Shown piece by piece: positions 33,567 to 44,552 of a DNA stretch of 64,000 bases. The stretch spans positions 178,154,866 through 178,218,865 of the forward strand of contig NC_080572.1 of assembly GCF_030247185.1 (NCBI RefSeq), given 5' to 3'. Positions within the stretch are counted from its first letter, which is position 1; every line of letters starts with the position of its first letter. The translations under genes were made by a program, and so were the position numbers. The notes under the pieces are model-generated. The model was not told where the DNA came from. It did no database searches and saw only the letters and a list, made by a program, of their open reading frames with translations. Origin of the DNA: Malaya genurostris. Its lineage: Eukaryota > Arthropoda > Insecta > Diptera > Culicidae.

Positions 33567-33735
33567 GTGCAAATGAAAGGCGGAACGTGGAGACGGTGTA
33601 TGTACCACAAACTGCAACGGTTTCTTGGAGAACCACCTATCGTACGAACAGCAACAGTGAGACGACTTCGATTGGATGGACATGTTATTAGAATGCCGGA
33701 CGATAACCCAGTGAAAATTACGATTGTCTTATATA
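33567..33735 (+). pseudogene. Short LINE ORF2 fragment
   Basis: LQRFLGEPPIV, then VRRLRLDGHVIRMPDDNPVK corresponds to the same LINE tail as at 26739, but from another copy. The reading is lost after about 33720. Confidence 0.6.
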
Positions 33736-33849
33736 ATTGTCACAACCAGTTTTTATTACCTAATGATTTTTTTTCCTTTCAATAACTACATTCGTAAAAG
33801 CCTATATTGATAGGCTATTCGTTAAAATTAAATTAGATTATCAAGTGAT

Positions 33850-34396
33850 AATGGGATTAGGGTCATTTCGCCGAAAGCCATTTCGCCGAAAGGGTCATTT
33901 CGCAGAATCCATTGTACTTATTGATTCATGAACCTCAGAAAGTAGTTCTCAAGAAAACTTGTTGACTATTAGCTACTAAGCATCAAAGCAATTGCGTAGA
34001 TGTACCTACCAGGCAAATGTAGGTGGTATTTTCCGTTTATTAAGTGAGTATGAAAAAATATCTAATGCGGCTATGCTACATCTTTTTGGTTCATGTGCTG
34101 TCCGACCTCGCTACCGCTCGTTCGGACCTAACTAAAGCAAAAAGACCTAGCTTTGAGTAGACCTGGCAAACGAGGCGGTTCCAGGTTTGTTGTGCCGCCG
34201 AGCCATCCTGGCTTCGGTTTTGTGGCTGCGCCACATCAGTTATACAGGAGACATAACATGCAGGAGATATGACCCTTTCGGCGAAACGACTTTCGGTGAA
34301 ATGACCTATTCGGCGTAACGACTTTCGGCGAAATGGCATTCAGCGAAAAAACTTTCGGCGAAATGGCTTTCGGCGATATGACCCGCTCCCGTGATT
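33850..34396. mobile_element. Miniature transposon whose ends are tandem TTTCGCCGAAA motifs
   Basis: From 33860 the left end reads GGGTCATTTCGCCGAAAG, CCATTTCGCCGAAAG, GGTCATTTCGC. The right end (34262-34384) has at least six inverted CTTTCGGCGAAATG-type motifs, ending ATGACCC at 34384. The similarity continues weakly to about 33850 and 34396. The interior of about 350 bp is not coding; the minus-strand ORF at 34091 reads through it. Confidence 0.75.
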
Positions 34397-34760
34397 ATGT
34401 ACTCAAAAATTTAATAATTAAGACCTTACATAGAACTAATCCCCGGAATCAGTTGTTCTCAAAAAAGAAAAATTATAAATAATGTGCAAAAAACTGTTTT
34501 TTTTATAAAACCAAATACAACTCACTATCTCATAATTGCTACTCGTTTGGCTTGTCAGAACTATCACCGGAAATCTTCGGAAAAGTCCAATATTACGAAG
34601 ATCACCGCACGAAAGAAGTCAAACCAAAACAAACGCAATCAACAAATGGACCATCATCTGGTTGTATATAATTAGAACCCACGCCTAACTTCGGCGTCTT
34701 ATTTCGTGTGATTTTTTCGGGAGACAGAGAGCAGAAAAGTGATCATACAACAGGAAATTT

Positions 34761-34969
34761 TCATTTCTGTGATATAAATGGCATAACGAACTCGGCCCTC
34801 AGCTCAGTCAATTGTTTCGTTTCGCGCTTCAACATCGTCAGTTGATCACTAATTTGTAGATACTGCTCAAAGAATAAATATGATTCGTCCAGGACATCGG
34901 CACGAACCGTGGAATGCATTCCGCGATCACGAGCTGTCAGATTCACCAGGTGACTTAGTGTTTGCTTCA
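34761..34969 (-). CDS. Isolated exon-like ORF, possible host exon or retrocopy
   Basis: Minus-strand translation VKQTLSHLVNLTARDRG, then TVRADVLDESYLFFEQYLQI and SDQLTMLKRETKQLTELRAE looks like genuine helical, coiled-coil-prone protein and is unlike the transposon ORFs around it. It is preceded by an AG (CTTAG then AATGTGAAG), a possible splice acceptor, but the pyrimidine tract is poor. A GT follows at GAGTTC then GTTATG. I do not recognise the family and found no partner exons, so a gene fragment or retrocopy is as likely as a live exon. Confidence 0.35.
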
Positions 34970-35749
34970 CATTCTAAGATTTTGACGATCCAAAACCAAA
35001 TTTAACCCATGCTAATACGGATTATTGAATGATTGATTGCAACATTTCAATTGAGTTAAAAATGTTCTGTTTCAAAGTGACGTTAAAAAATCGAAAAACG
35101 AAAAATGTGTGACCTTGTACCTTGTAATCTAGTGCCACTTGAATTCACGAACGTGAGAGCGTTCTATAAAACAGAATTCTCTGAGCGTATGTTATTTTCC
35201 TTGCAAACAGAAGGAAGAGATAATGAGAGATGTTTCGGTATGCGCGCAACTAAGTTTCTCTGCTGTCGAACGTGAATTTCACTGACGCTATAATTGCAAT
35301 AATTACTACACATAGTGTGACCTAATCTGCCGTACAGTGATTAGAGTTAATAAAATGTCGTCGCAGAACATAGTTAAAATTTGATCGGTTGCGAAAGTTC
35401 TAAATGTTGGCAACGCGAACTGGACATATTGCTAATCCACACGTTCTTTCCGATTATTCCTAACGAGTTGGCGAGGACTCAAAACAAAACACCCATTTTT
35501 AAGTCAAGAACGCACTAACGAATAGTACTACGGTTTTAGATAATACAATCCTTCACATCGCGACTATTTTTTCAACGAAAATACAAGTCGATGTAAAGTC
35601 CAATAAAGTGAAATGCAAGTCGATGTAAAATCCAATAAAGCATGTTACCTTCAAAACTTGGTCAAATACGAATGTGTGTAAACCCGATTAGCTATACATT
35701 AAAAATTTCGATATAAGCATTTCATGATCCATTCAATTGAACTTAACTT
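34970..35749. other. Unassigned
   Basis: No gene recognised. A direct repeat of 'AAGTCGATGTAAAGTCCAAT' lies at about 35585-35640. Confidence 0.3.
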
Positions 35750-36460
35750 TTGGCACACTATTCCATGGCCTTTAACTCGTAATGGCAGGTAGACAAATTC
35801 TACCAAAACAGAACGAAACAGTGTTGTTTGAGGAAAGGCAACATACCATGGTTTTTCATGCACTCCTGTATATAAATTTTTAAGTTGATGGTCTCTTCAA
35901 TCCACAGAAACCGGTGAACTGTCACACGAGAAATTTCGTTGAGAACATCAGCAGCTTAATTATTTTTTAAATCTTTGCTGCCCTTCCTTTTACAATTTTC
36001 TTGATCAGAAGGCGATTTGAAGTCCATCTGGATTTAATTTTTCATCATCCTGTACTACTACGTCAGCACGTTTACTTACAGCTTCCATGATCGTGTTCTA
36101 ATCAGTTTGATTCGCGAATCATCGCCATTTGGAGTCAACTGTTTTTTTAAGTCGATAGTCTTTTTTTGTTTTGTTCGATGCACAGTTGTAAACAACACTT
36201 CCAGCTTGTTTCCTACATGTTAGACGACAGGTTCCGCTTGAAGCAGCAGGCTACTGTTTCCGATGCTTTTGCCTCCGGCTTCCGATTCTCCCTCAATCCA
36301 GTCTGCCTGGCTAAGCGTTCTCTGAAACCCTTTCTTACGCTGATGATAGTCGATGGCCATGTTTAACAATTTCGTGAACTTGGCGTGTGAGCAGTTCGGA
36401 TTTCTGCGATGCGCGAGCAAAATTTTGTCTCGTCGTTTCTCTTGCATTAAAGCTTCAGTT
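35750..36460 (-). pseudogene. Decayed DD37E (ITmD37E-type) transposase
   Basis: The minus strand gives MQEKRRDKILLAHRRNPNCS and HAKFTKLLNM at the N-terminus (36447-36350), then scrambled frames, then INLKIYIQECMKNHGMLPFL and LSTCHYELKAME near 35860-35760. These match, in order, the start and the second-Asp block of mosquito DD37E transposases. Stops and frameshifts are numerous. It is much older than the copy at 61674. Confidence 0.6.
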
Positions 36461-37555
36461 CACATATGACAAAATCAAATTGTAGGGATGATGGTGCATG
36501 CAAACAAATGCTTAAAATGAGGGTTGCGCAGGTTGTTAATGAACGATTTCAACCCTTGGAAATATTTTAGAATGCATGAAACATGTGTTAAATCAATAGT
36601 AAAATAGCGTCATAATTTTTCCGAGAGTTTTTTTTTTGACATGAATAATTCTTGCTTTTCTATTCAAAATTTACCCTCTGGCAAAGTAATAAATTTTTGA
36701 TCTTGGATGCCTCTTATTATACTTTATGTAACAACATAATTTTTGCTCCATGCCATCGATATTGAAATCAGCAATTTATTATAAAATTACAACGAGCATT
36801 AAAGAGAGAAGAAAAGGCACATGACACGAGTTTACGTTTCAATCTGGTCCATTTATTCTTGCCAGTGCAGTTTAGTTAGTGCAGCTTAAACACATCATTT
36901 CGTCAGTCCCGGTTCAGAATTCACATCCAGAATCCTATTCTAGAACTCAACAGAATATAAGAATGCGCAGTAGAGAAAAATTCATTCAAAATTGTGATAT
37001 GCTTTAATTATTCGGTTCTTTTAAGAGCCAGTAAATTTATCTCAAAGAACTAACTTCGATATTTCCTTTCATTGAAATAGGCAAATCGGAATTTTTCCTC
37101 TCAAACTCCGTCTTATTGATTTAATTCGCATCGTGTGCAGTTCTTCGGATGAGTAACTTTATTGTATTGCTTTTTTCATATACTATCGAGAAAATCAGTT
37201 GGAAGATTTGCTATGTGTGTATGTTGTGCATCGAAAAAGTGGTAATTATTTCCAGCAATATTCACCAGAAGAAGCTTTTTATTCATTTTAATTCCTTTTT
37301 AAAAACCTAAAGCAAATCCCGAAGAACCGTGTTTGATATTTTTTTCCGTTGAAACATTGGCATCTGTATTGATTTAATTGGCACAGTGTGCAGTTCTGCG
37401 GACGAGTAATTTTTTATGGCCGGGTTGACTGCCGTATTTGTTAATAACATGGCCGGGTTGACTGCCGTATTTGTTAGTACGATGGAAGTGTACCAATTTT
37501 ATTCGTATTCACGTCATCCAATTATGTCTCTAACATTACCCATCCATCTTTTTAC
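36461..37555. other. Unassigned, with a repeat end
   Basis: No gene. The stretch 37400-37470 repeats 'GGCCGGGTTGACTGCCGTAT' twice. 37487-37550 is the reverse of the left end of the 2342 family. Confidence 0.35.
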
Positions 37556-37663
37556 CTTTTTTTATAAATATAAAAAATAGGTATAGAATTCGCTCAAACT
37601 TTAGAAAAATTTTCCGAGGCCCGGAGGGTACCAATCGATTCAGCTCGACGAACTGAGCAAATG

Positions 37664-37701
<38 letters not shown>

Positions 37702-39472
37702 TGTGTCTGTATGTGTGTTGTCAACTAAGAGGTCGAGATCTCAGAGATGGCTGGACCGATTTTGATCAATCTAGTCGCAAATGAAAGGTCTCCCCGTCAC
37801 CCAGAACGCTATTGAATAGTTTTGAGATCGGATGTTTACTTTTTGAGTTATACGAAGTTTTATGTCAAAATTTTCAAATGTTTTTTGACAGTATCTGTCA
37901 AAATTGACCTTGAAAACAGAATATATTTTCAGACTTAGATTCCGCACGGTAATACCTATCCAACAAGCCATAGATTGTTAAAATCCGTCCATTTTTAACG
38001 GAGATATCAAAATTTTTGTGTAAGCGACTTTTTCCCCTATTCCAGCAGTAGAAGTTTTGAGCGCTGTCTGGCAAAGAAATGCTTGGAAGCAACATAAAAC
38101 ACGATTTTTTATACTGTTACATACATTTGTTTCTAAGTACCAAAAAGAATGTGTACAGCATGATATTTTGCCACGGACCGATTTTAGCACGGTTCGTTTT
38201 TGGCAACATAATCGTTCGAATATGCCATATGTAAACCAGATGATGACAGAATTTTCGAGTTGAAAGAAATTCCATAATTATATTGATGTAAACTACTTAC
38301 AGCAATAAATGCTGGAAGAACATAACAGCCATATACCATTCGAATCAGTTCGTCGAGACCAGCAATTGCGTGTGTGACAAATAATTTCACTCAATTTTTT
38401 TTTCGGAGATGACTCAACCGTTTCCTACAAATTCAGATTCATATGCAATGTCGTGTACTATACAAGGTTCCTGAATTATGTTTGGTTCCGACCCCTGGTT
38501 CCGGAACTACGGGATGATATGTGAAACGAAATTAAAACTGTGTAACTCATTTTTCTCGTAGATGGCTGAACCGATCTAAGATTAAAATGAAATCTAAGAA
38601 TCATCTAAAATTCAAATGCAAAGTTTTAATATTCTAGAAAACATTTTGTTTTTCAATCAGATCCAACTTCCGGTTTCGGAGATACAGGGTGATTAGTATA
38701 AAAATGTCTATTTCACAAAAATTAATCAGGTTTATCGGGTTAGCAGATTTTTATAGTCGATAACCAAATAAACTTATTTCATTTTTGGTTGTATTCAGTT
38801 TTCGTTTCGGAAGGCACCCATAAATTTAATTCGCACTACGATTCCTCAAAGATGTCTAACATTTTGAAACAAATGTAAACTATACAGCTACTCAGGTGAA
38901 TTTGTCTGACTTCGGGTACACCGAATTTCGAATTCCGGTTCCAGTATCGAATCGTTTCTCAAAGCTCAATCGTTTTCTCAAAAAAAGCCAAATCGAATTT
39001 CAGAAACAAAAGTTCAAATTAAAATAAATCCAGTTTTATCCAATTCTGACTTCCGATTCTGGAATTGTAGGATGATGAATTTTTAAGATTCAAAGCGATA
39101 TAGAAGATGACAATCCCGAATAGCTTTAAAGTTGGACTCAAAAATATTGCAATTTATTCGTCATATGGCCATACGAATCGGTTTGGGTTATGCTGGTTCC
39201 TGAATACCAGCTCTGGAAGTACCTTAAATTACCATAAACTCTAAAGTGGAAATTACTTCGACATGTCAAGGAATGTTTAATCGATTGTTACACTTTTAGA
39301 TTCAAATTCGGTCCGATTTGCAGTTTCGACATTACAGAGTAATGAGTGATTAAAATCTCAAATTGCCACCTAAAACGACGGACAATAGAATAATGTCATG
39401 AAAACAACCGAAGAATATTCATGAAACCGAAGATAAAAAAGGTATTATCTCACTGCTAGGTAGATTAAGCAC
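37556..39472 (-). mobile_element. 1.9-kb non-autonomous repeat, copy B
   Basis: Reverse orientation of copies A and C, with the same landmarks from 'AACGTGCTTAATC' at 39465 to the TATAAATATAAAAAATAGG at its other end. A (GT)n tract lies at about 37667-37712. The block of about 60 bp that copy A lost is present near 38210-38280. Confidence 0.75.
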
Positions 39473-41257
39473 GTTTTTATTTATAATTTTTTTTCTATTC
39501 GGCCAAGATCCTAAAAATTAAACAGAGACGATTTTTAAACCATTTTTTGTGTGTATTATTTTCAATCTTATTTTTCACTAGAACATAACAGCATTGTTTT
39601 CGATTGTTGAATCAGCAGTACTGTAGTTACTAAAGATTATTGTTCATAGTCTCAGCGCAGAATTTACCATAGTAAACAGGTCACAGAATTGATAAGTAAT
39701 CAGCTGATTCTTGTAAGTTCCCTACGATTTACAAGGACACCTTGTATTATGAACCAAAGTCACTTAAGAAAGAATTGCCTTACGTAATCGCATATGTATT
39801 ATACATACGCCATTTCGGATACCAGGAAAAAAATTACGCCATGATGTTCTTTCCACGTAAAGAATCCCTTCGTACTGCGACACGTTTTTTTTTCGAGTGT
39901 GAACCTAAGTGATCTCTGAGAGATGGTAATGTACACTTAAATCTGCGGCGCCGTTTGTTACGTCCACAAAGAGTTTGTATTTACCATTGTCATGATATCT
40001 AATAGTTCTTAACTTTACACATCTTTTTGTTGAGATTTTTTAACGAAAACGTTAAACGCTTATCATATATAAATTACCATGATAAAAGCGTCAGAATATT
40101 CGTTTAATTTGGTATCTGTGACTCTGTACGTAATGTCATGCGAACAAAATGCCTGTTATGTAGTCAATATATCCTCAAGCATGTTCTAAAATTGACCAGA
40201 CCAGATATTTTGACTTTAGTAAGATTCACATTGCAAAATATTTTCAATGCTTTATATTTTGGTCGATATAACACAATTAAATTTTTCAGTTTCCTTTGAA
40301 AAAGGCCAACACCAAAAGCCGAAACGTCCATACAATTCCATTGTATTATAAGACTGAGACTTTTCATCGTCGTTTTTGCCTGAAAAATCTTCACAATTAT
40401 CACCCCAATGAAAAACCGATGTTACTGCGTCATTTTTACGTTGAAATTGGATATACACTAAACTACAAGTTTATTTAATTTTATCTCCAAAACACTTCTA
40501 CACTAAGGATCATTTGTTTCTTTGGCAAATTTTCAATTCCATTTGCTATAGGTCAAATTTCACAGCGCATGGAATCAATACAGACTGAATTTGGTCCCAA
40601 AGATGAAAATCCCGACTTTTGTTTATCGGATTTGCGCATTTCGGTAGTGGTCAAAAGGTTCACTAAACTGTATTGTCTTCGTTTCTGTCGACTCGATCGA
40701 AAGTTGATAGCTCAACCTGTTTAGATGAGATACGAGTGCATACTAAAATCATATGCGTGGCATCCATCAGTTATTTGTTTATTTAGTTATAGGTTCAATT
40801 GATAAAATTAGCTAATTTTACGAGATTATGTTAGATTCGCGTGAAAACCTAAATAGCTAACAGATTAGAGGAGTGAATAAAGAACATTGTTTTGCTCATT
40901 CAGTTTACAAGCAAAAAATAATCCTCATTTCTGTGACTTTTCGTTAACTAAACTTTTCAATCTGTTTTTTCGCTCAGTCTACAAAAATTGAATCTTTTTA
41001 TCACTTTTTATCTTCTTTGAATGGAAACATGTTGCGAGTAATTTGCAAAAAAAAGAAGACAGGAATCATTGTATGCGACACCACGGTATCATCGGCAGGC
41101 AACGAAAATAAACGAAAATATAGCTTCAAAGCTGAGAGTTGAAGCTCATCATTGAAGACAGATCAACAATATAAATTAAATTTCAATTAAATGATTTGAA
41201 ATTTTACCACACCGATGTTGATATTATAATATAATAGTGTTTTCTTGCAATTTACAG
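39473..41257. other. Upstream of the plus-strand DM9 gene, no gene recognised
   Basis: AT-rich sequence without a recognisable gene. By analogy with the minus-strand paralogue a very short first exon (ATG plus about 7 nt, then GT) should lie upstream, but I found no ATG-GT arrangement of phase 1 that I would trust. Confidence 0.35.
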
Positions 41258-42782
41258 TATACAGTTGGGTTCAATGGTCGGTAACAAGTGGTGTTCCTCC
41301 TGCGACGGCAGTTCAAGCTGGTACCGATACGGACGGATCTCCGATATTTGTTGGACGAGCCACTCACTATGGAACTACGCTTCCCGCCAAAGTAATTCCT
41401 ATACGTAGAGTTGCGTACGTGTCCTATGATGGAATTGAAATTTTCAAACCAAATGTCGAGGTGAAACTTTTCTGTTAGATAGGAAATACAATTGATCTAA
41501 TGAAACCCTATCTGAACTTTCAAAGGTATTGTGTGGACTTGGATTTACATGGGTGCCTAGTGGAAGAGGTCATATTCCGAAGGGAGCAGTTCTGTGTGGA
41601 AGCATGGCCTCTGGTGAGCCTATTTACATCGGCCGCGCACATCACGATGGCAGTGTAACACCAGGAAAAATTATACCGAAACATGGTTCCGTGTATATTC
41701 CATACGGTGGCTACGAGCATGCCCACCCAGAGTACGATGTGCTAGTTGATGCTAGGAAATGTAAGTAAATATAATGATACATCAAATAATCGCAAAGTAA
41801 TTAATCAATAAAAATTTTCAATAGCTCAGAAACAAAGCGTTGGAGGTAAATGGGTTTCCGCTGAAAGCAAAGGTCCCGTTCCGATAGGAGCGCTCGTGGC
41901 AGGAAACGACAGTGACGGTACCCAAATCTATCTAGGACGAGTCTATCGTCATGGTTTGGTACTGCCGGCTAAGGTGATTCCACGCAAACAAATGTGTCAC
42001 GTCGGTGACGAAGGACTGGAGTTCGAAATGACCGAATACGAAGCCCTCTGTCATGCCAATGTTGCCTGGGTACCGTTCCGGGGTGTATACCCGATAAACG
42101 CCATCGAGTGCGGTCTGGATCGAAACGGAGAAAAGTTATACTTCGGTCGTGGTCACTACAATGGAAGTTTAACACCGGGAAAGATTCTAGAATGCAGTAA
42201 AATCTTGAAAATTCCGTTCAATTTTAAGGAAATTCCACTTCGGGAATTCGACATCCTAGTAGACAACAGTGATCCGAAGAATCAATGCAGTCAAACACGT
42301 AAAATTAACTGGATAACACTTTTACTCATGACAGTAATCATTTATTCATCTCAACAGTGAATTGGCAGCCCTGTACTAACAAATCACCGATTGCGGGAAA
42401 AGCTTTGCTCGTTGGCTATGACAGCGATCAGTCTCCGATTTACTTGGGACGAGTGAAGTTCGAAGGAAACCAGCTACCGGCGAAAGTGATTCCTCGCAAA
42501 GGTCTATGCCGTACCGGTTACCGGGGCAAAGAATATGACATGACATCTTACGAAGCTTTATGCAACGCCAGAGTCACCTGGGTACCCTTCCGAGGCGTCA
42601 TACCGTCCAGGGCAATCGTTTGCGGTCGTACCCAGTGGGGCGAAACGGTCTACGTAGGACGAGGATCATACAAAGGCAGCTTGACTCCCGGTAGGATATT
42701 GGAAAACGAAAAGGTACTGAAGATCCCATACGAGTGGAACGAGATTGCCATCAGAGATGCGGAGATCTTGGTGGAAATTTGA
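41258..42782 (+). CDS. DM9-repeat protein, at least six repeats (5' exon not found)
   Basis: Exons 41258-41460, 41526-41760, 41825-42298 and 42358-42782 join in phase through GT-AG introns of 65, 64 and 59 nt and give 444 residues to the stop. The first listed exon begins at an acceptor (TTTACAG) and needs one upstream base to finish its first codon, so the initiator exon is missing from this model. Six DM9 units: one in each of the first two exons and two in each of the last two. Each has G.D.DG.PI.VGR, then LPAKV.P or TPGK..P, then a Y.PYGG-like block. The last four units carry the WVPFRGV variant. Splice phases and the 235-nt second exon equal those of the minus-strand paralogue. No stop or frameshift. 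Role as for that paralogue: probable carbohydrate-binding immune protein, inferred from family. Confidence 0.88.
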
Positions 42783-42824
42783 ACATAGTTTTTACTGTCG
42801 TTGTTTTCAAGGTTTGTGTAGAAC

Positions 42825-42830
42825 AATAAA
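42825..42830 (+). promoter_or_regulatory. Polyadenylation signal of the plus-strand DM9 gene
   Basis: AATAAA lies 42 bp after the stop codon and is the first such signal downstream. Confidence 0.65.
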
Positions 42831-43020
42831 AACACTTATTTGATTCGTCGTTGAAAGTTGTTCCATTTTGTTATTAACTTTTACCAGTCTCTAAGTATGT
42901 GGGCGAGATTGAAAATCTAGACACTCTAAAGAAGTTCTTAGTTACAATAATGATTCCGAAGAGAATCCTGGACAACAATTTAGGAAGGTTATCTTTCGGT
43001 TCACAGTTAGTTTCTCTAGA

Positions 43021-43935
43021 AAACCTGTTTTAATCCACCTACACACCAAATTTCTCTTTCGATGTGCAGTAATTATTTTTAAGGGTTATGAATTGTTCAA
43101 CATTATTTTCCCTAGATGAAATGTAAAATCGATCCAGTTCACAGTGATTTGTCAATATATTACCTGATTTCGGTAAACACCATAAAATATTACGGAACAT
43201 TCGCTTTATTTTACCGGCATGATTTGCTTTTCCCAATTCAGTAAAAGATTGGTAAATTTTCAGTGAATCTAGTAATTATAATCAAGAACTTCGGTAAACA
43301 TTACTGATATCTTCGGTGAGAATCATATCTGTCTAATTGATTTATTTTCGAAAGTAATAAAGTAATAAATTTATCTTGCATCTAGAAAATTGTACGTGAA
43401 AGGGTTAATTTTATCCAATTTTGGCAACTTTCTGATGGTAAGCAAGTTTATCATTACTTAGATTTTTTATTTATTTACTTTATGCTACCATTAATCATGA
43501 TAAATAAAATGAATCGTAGTTATACTAGTATAAATCATCACTGAATAGTAAGTACTTAATCCAGTTATAATAAATAAATTACTTGCTGGACGAAAATATT
43601 TCATTTTATTTTTTTAATTTATGTGCACCCTTGATTTTACAGGTTTCAGTGAAATTTACCGAAGAGCAATAATAGTTCACGACGTTCATTTATTTACGGA
43701 TTATTTTTATACTTCACCGAGCTTCGGTAATGAATGATGAACAAATCAGTATTATTAAGACAGGAAGTTGTTCAGTGCAACTCTACCGAACATTCAGCAA
43801 ATGGAACTTTTACTGAACTGATTACCGAAGCTTCAGCTGTTTGAAAGTCAGTAAAAATTTTACCGACATCCGTAAAAATTAATTGGTGTATAGTGATGTG
43901 ATGATGCCTTTCTCATAATACTGATATTTTCATAA
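43021..43935. repeat. Interspersed repeat interrupted by a miniature transposon
   Basis: Joining the two flanks (…AAACCTGTTTTAATCCACCTA and GTGATGTGATGATGCC…) restores the start of the 8606-type repeat, which elsewhere reads through without a break. Confidence 0.7.
43042..43890. mobile_element. 849-bp miniature transposon with CACCAA ends and TA duplication
   Basis: The left end CACACCAAATTTCTCTTTCG and the reverse of the right end, TACACCAATTAATTTTTACG, align loosely, then both run into GATGT. TA at 43040-43041 and 43891-43892 forms the target duplication. TACCGAA and TTCGGTA motifs recur inside. No ORF. Confidence 0.75.
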
Positions 43936-44038
43936 ATCTCACTAAAGCATTCTCCAATGAAATTGTCATTGAATCTTGAAAAAACAATAATGGAGTCAGT
44001 TCTGTTTTCAGAGCTTTTAACCATTATTTCCGTAGAAT

Positions 44039-44550
44039 ACACACTTAGAAAATTTCGCAGATGTCGGTAATTTTTTACCGAATTTACAACAGCTGAACGT
44101 TCGGTAATTGAATGGTAATCGTTCGATTATTGCTGAATAGTCAAATAACTACCGTAAACTGTAAACAAAATGGATCTAACGAATGGTTCGTTTTTTTTTT
44201 GAGTTTGTTTTCTTTTGCCTAAAATCCTTGGTTTGAATGGATTTTCGGATTTCAAAAAACAACACGAATTGAAGAAAATACGAATTAGTCGTGGCTACGG
44301 TTGAGAAAAAAGTGTCCTGGTTGACCTCGAACGATATGTATTGACAGCAAGTGGACAAGTGATATGAAATTATTTTCTGCTTATAAGTAAACAAAAAGCT
44401 GTAATGAAAACTTGCGTAAAACACTGATCGTCCGGTAAAAAAATGCATAATTTTTGTAAAATGAGATTCATGTTCCGAAATATTGGTTATTTCTATCGAT
44501 TACCGTAAGTTTTCTTCAAAAAATTACCGAACAATGGAATCAAATCTTAG
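44039..44550. mobile_element. Second copy of the TACCGAA-rich element
   Basis: It begins TACACTTAGAAAATTTCGCA, then GATGTCGGTAATTTTT, and CAGCTGAACGTTCGGTAAT, matching in order the reverse of the right end of the 43042 element (GATGTCGGTAAAATTTTTAC and CAGCTGAAGCTTCGGTAAT). It ends near AAATTACCGAACAATGG. The minus-strand ORF inside has no motif. Confidence 0.55.
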
Positions 44551-44552
44551 TA

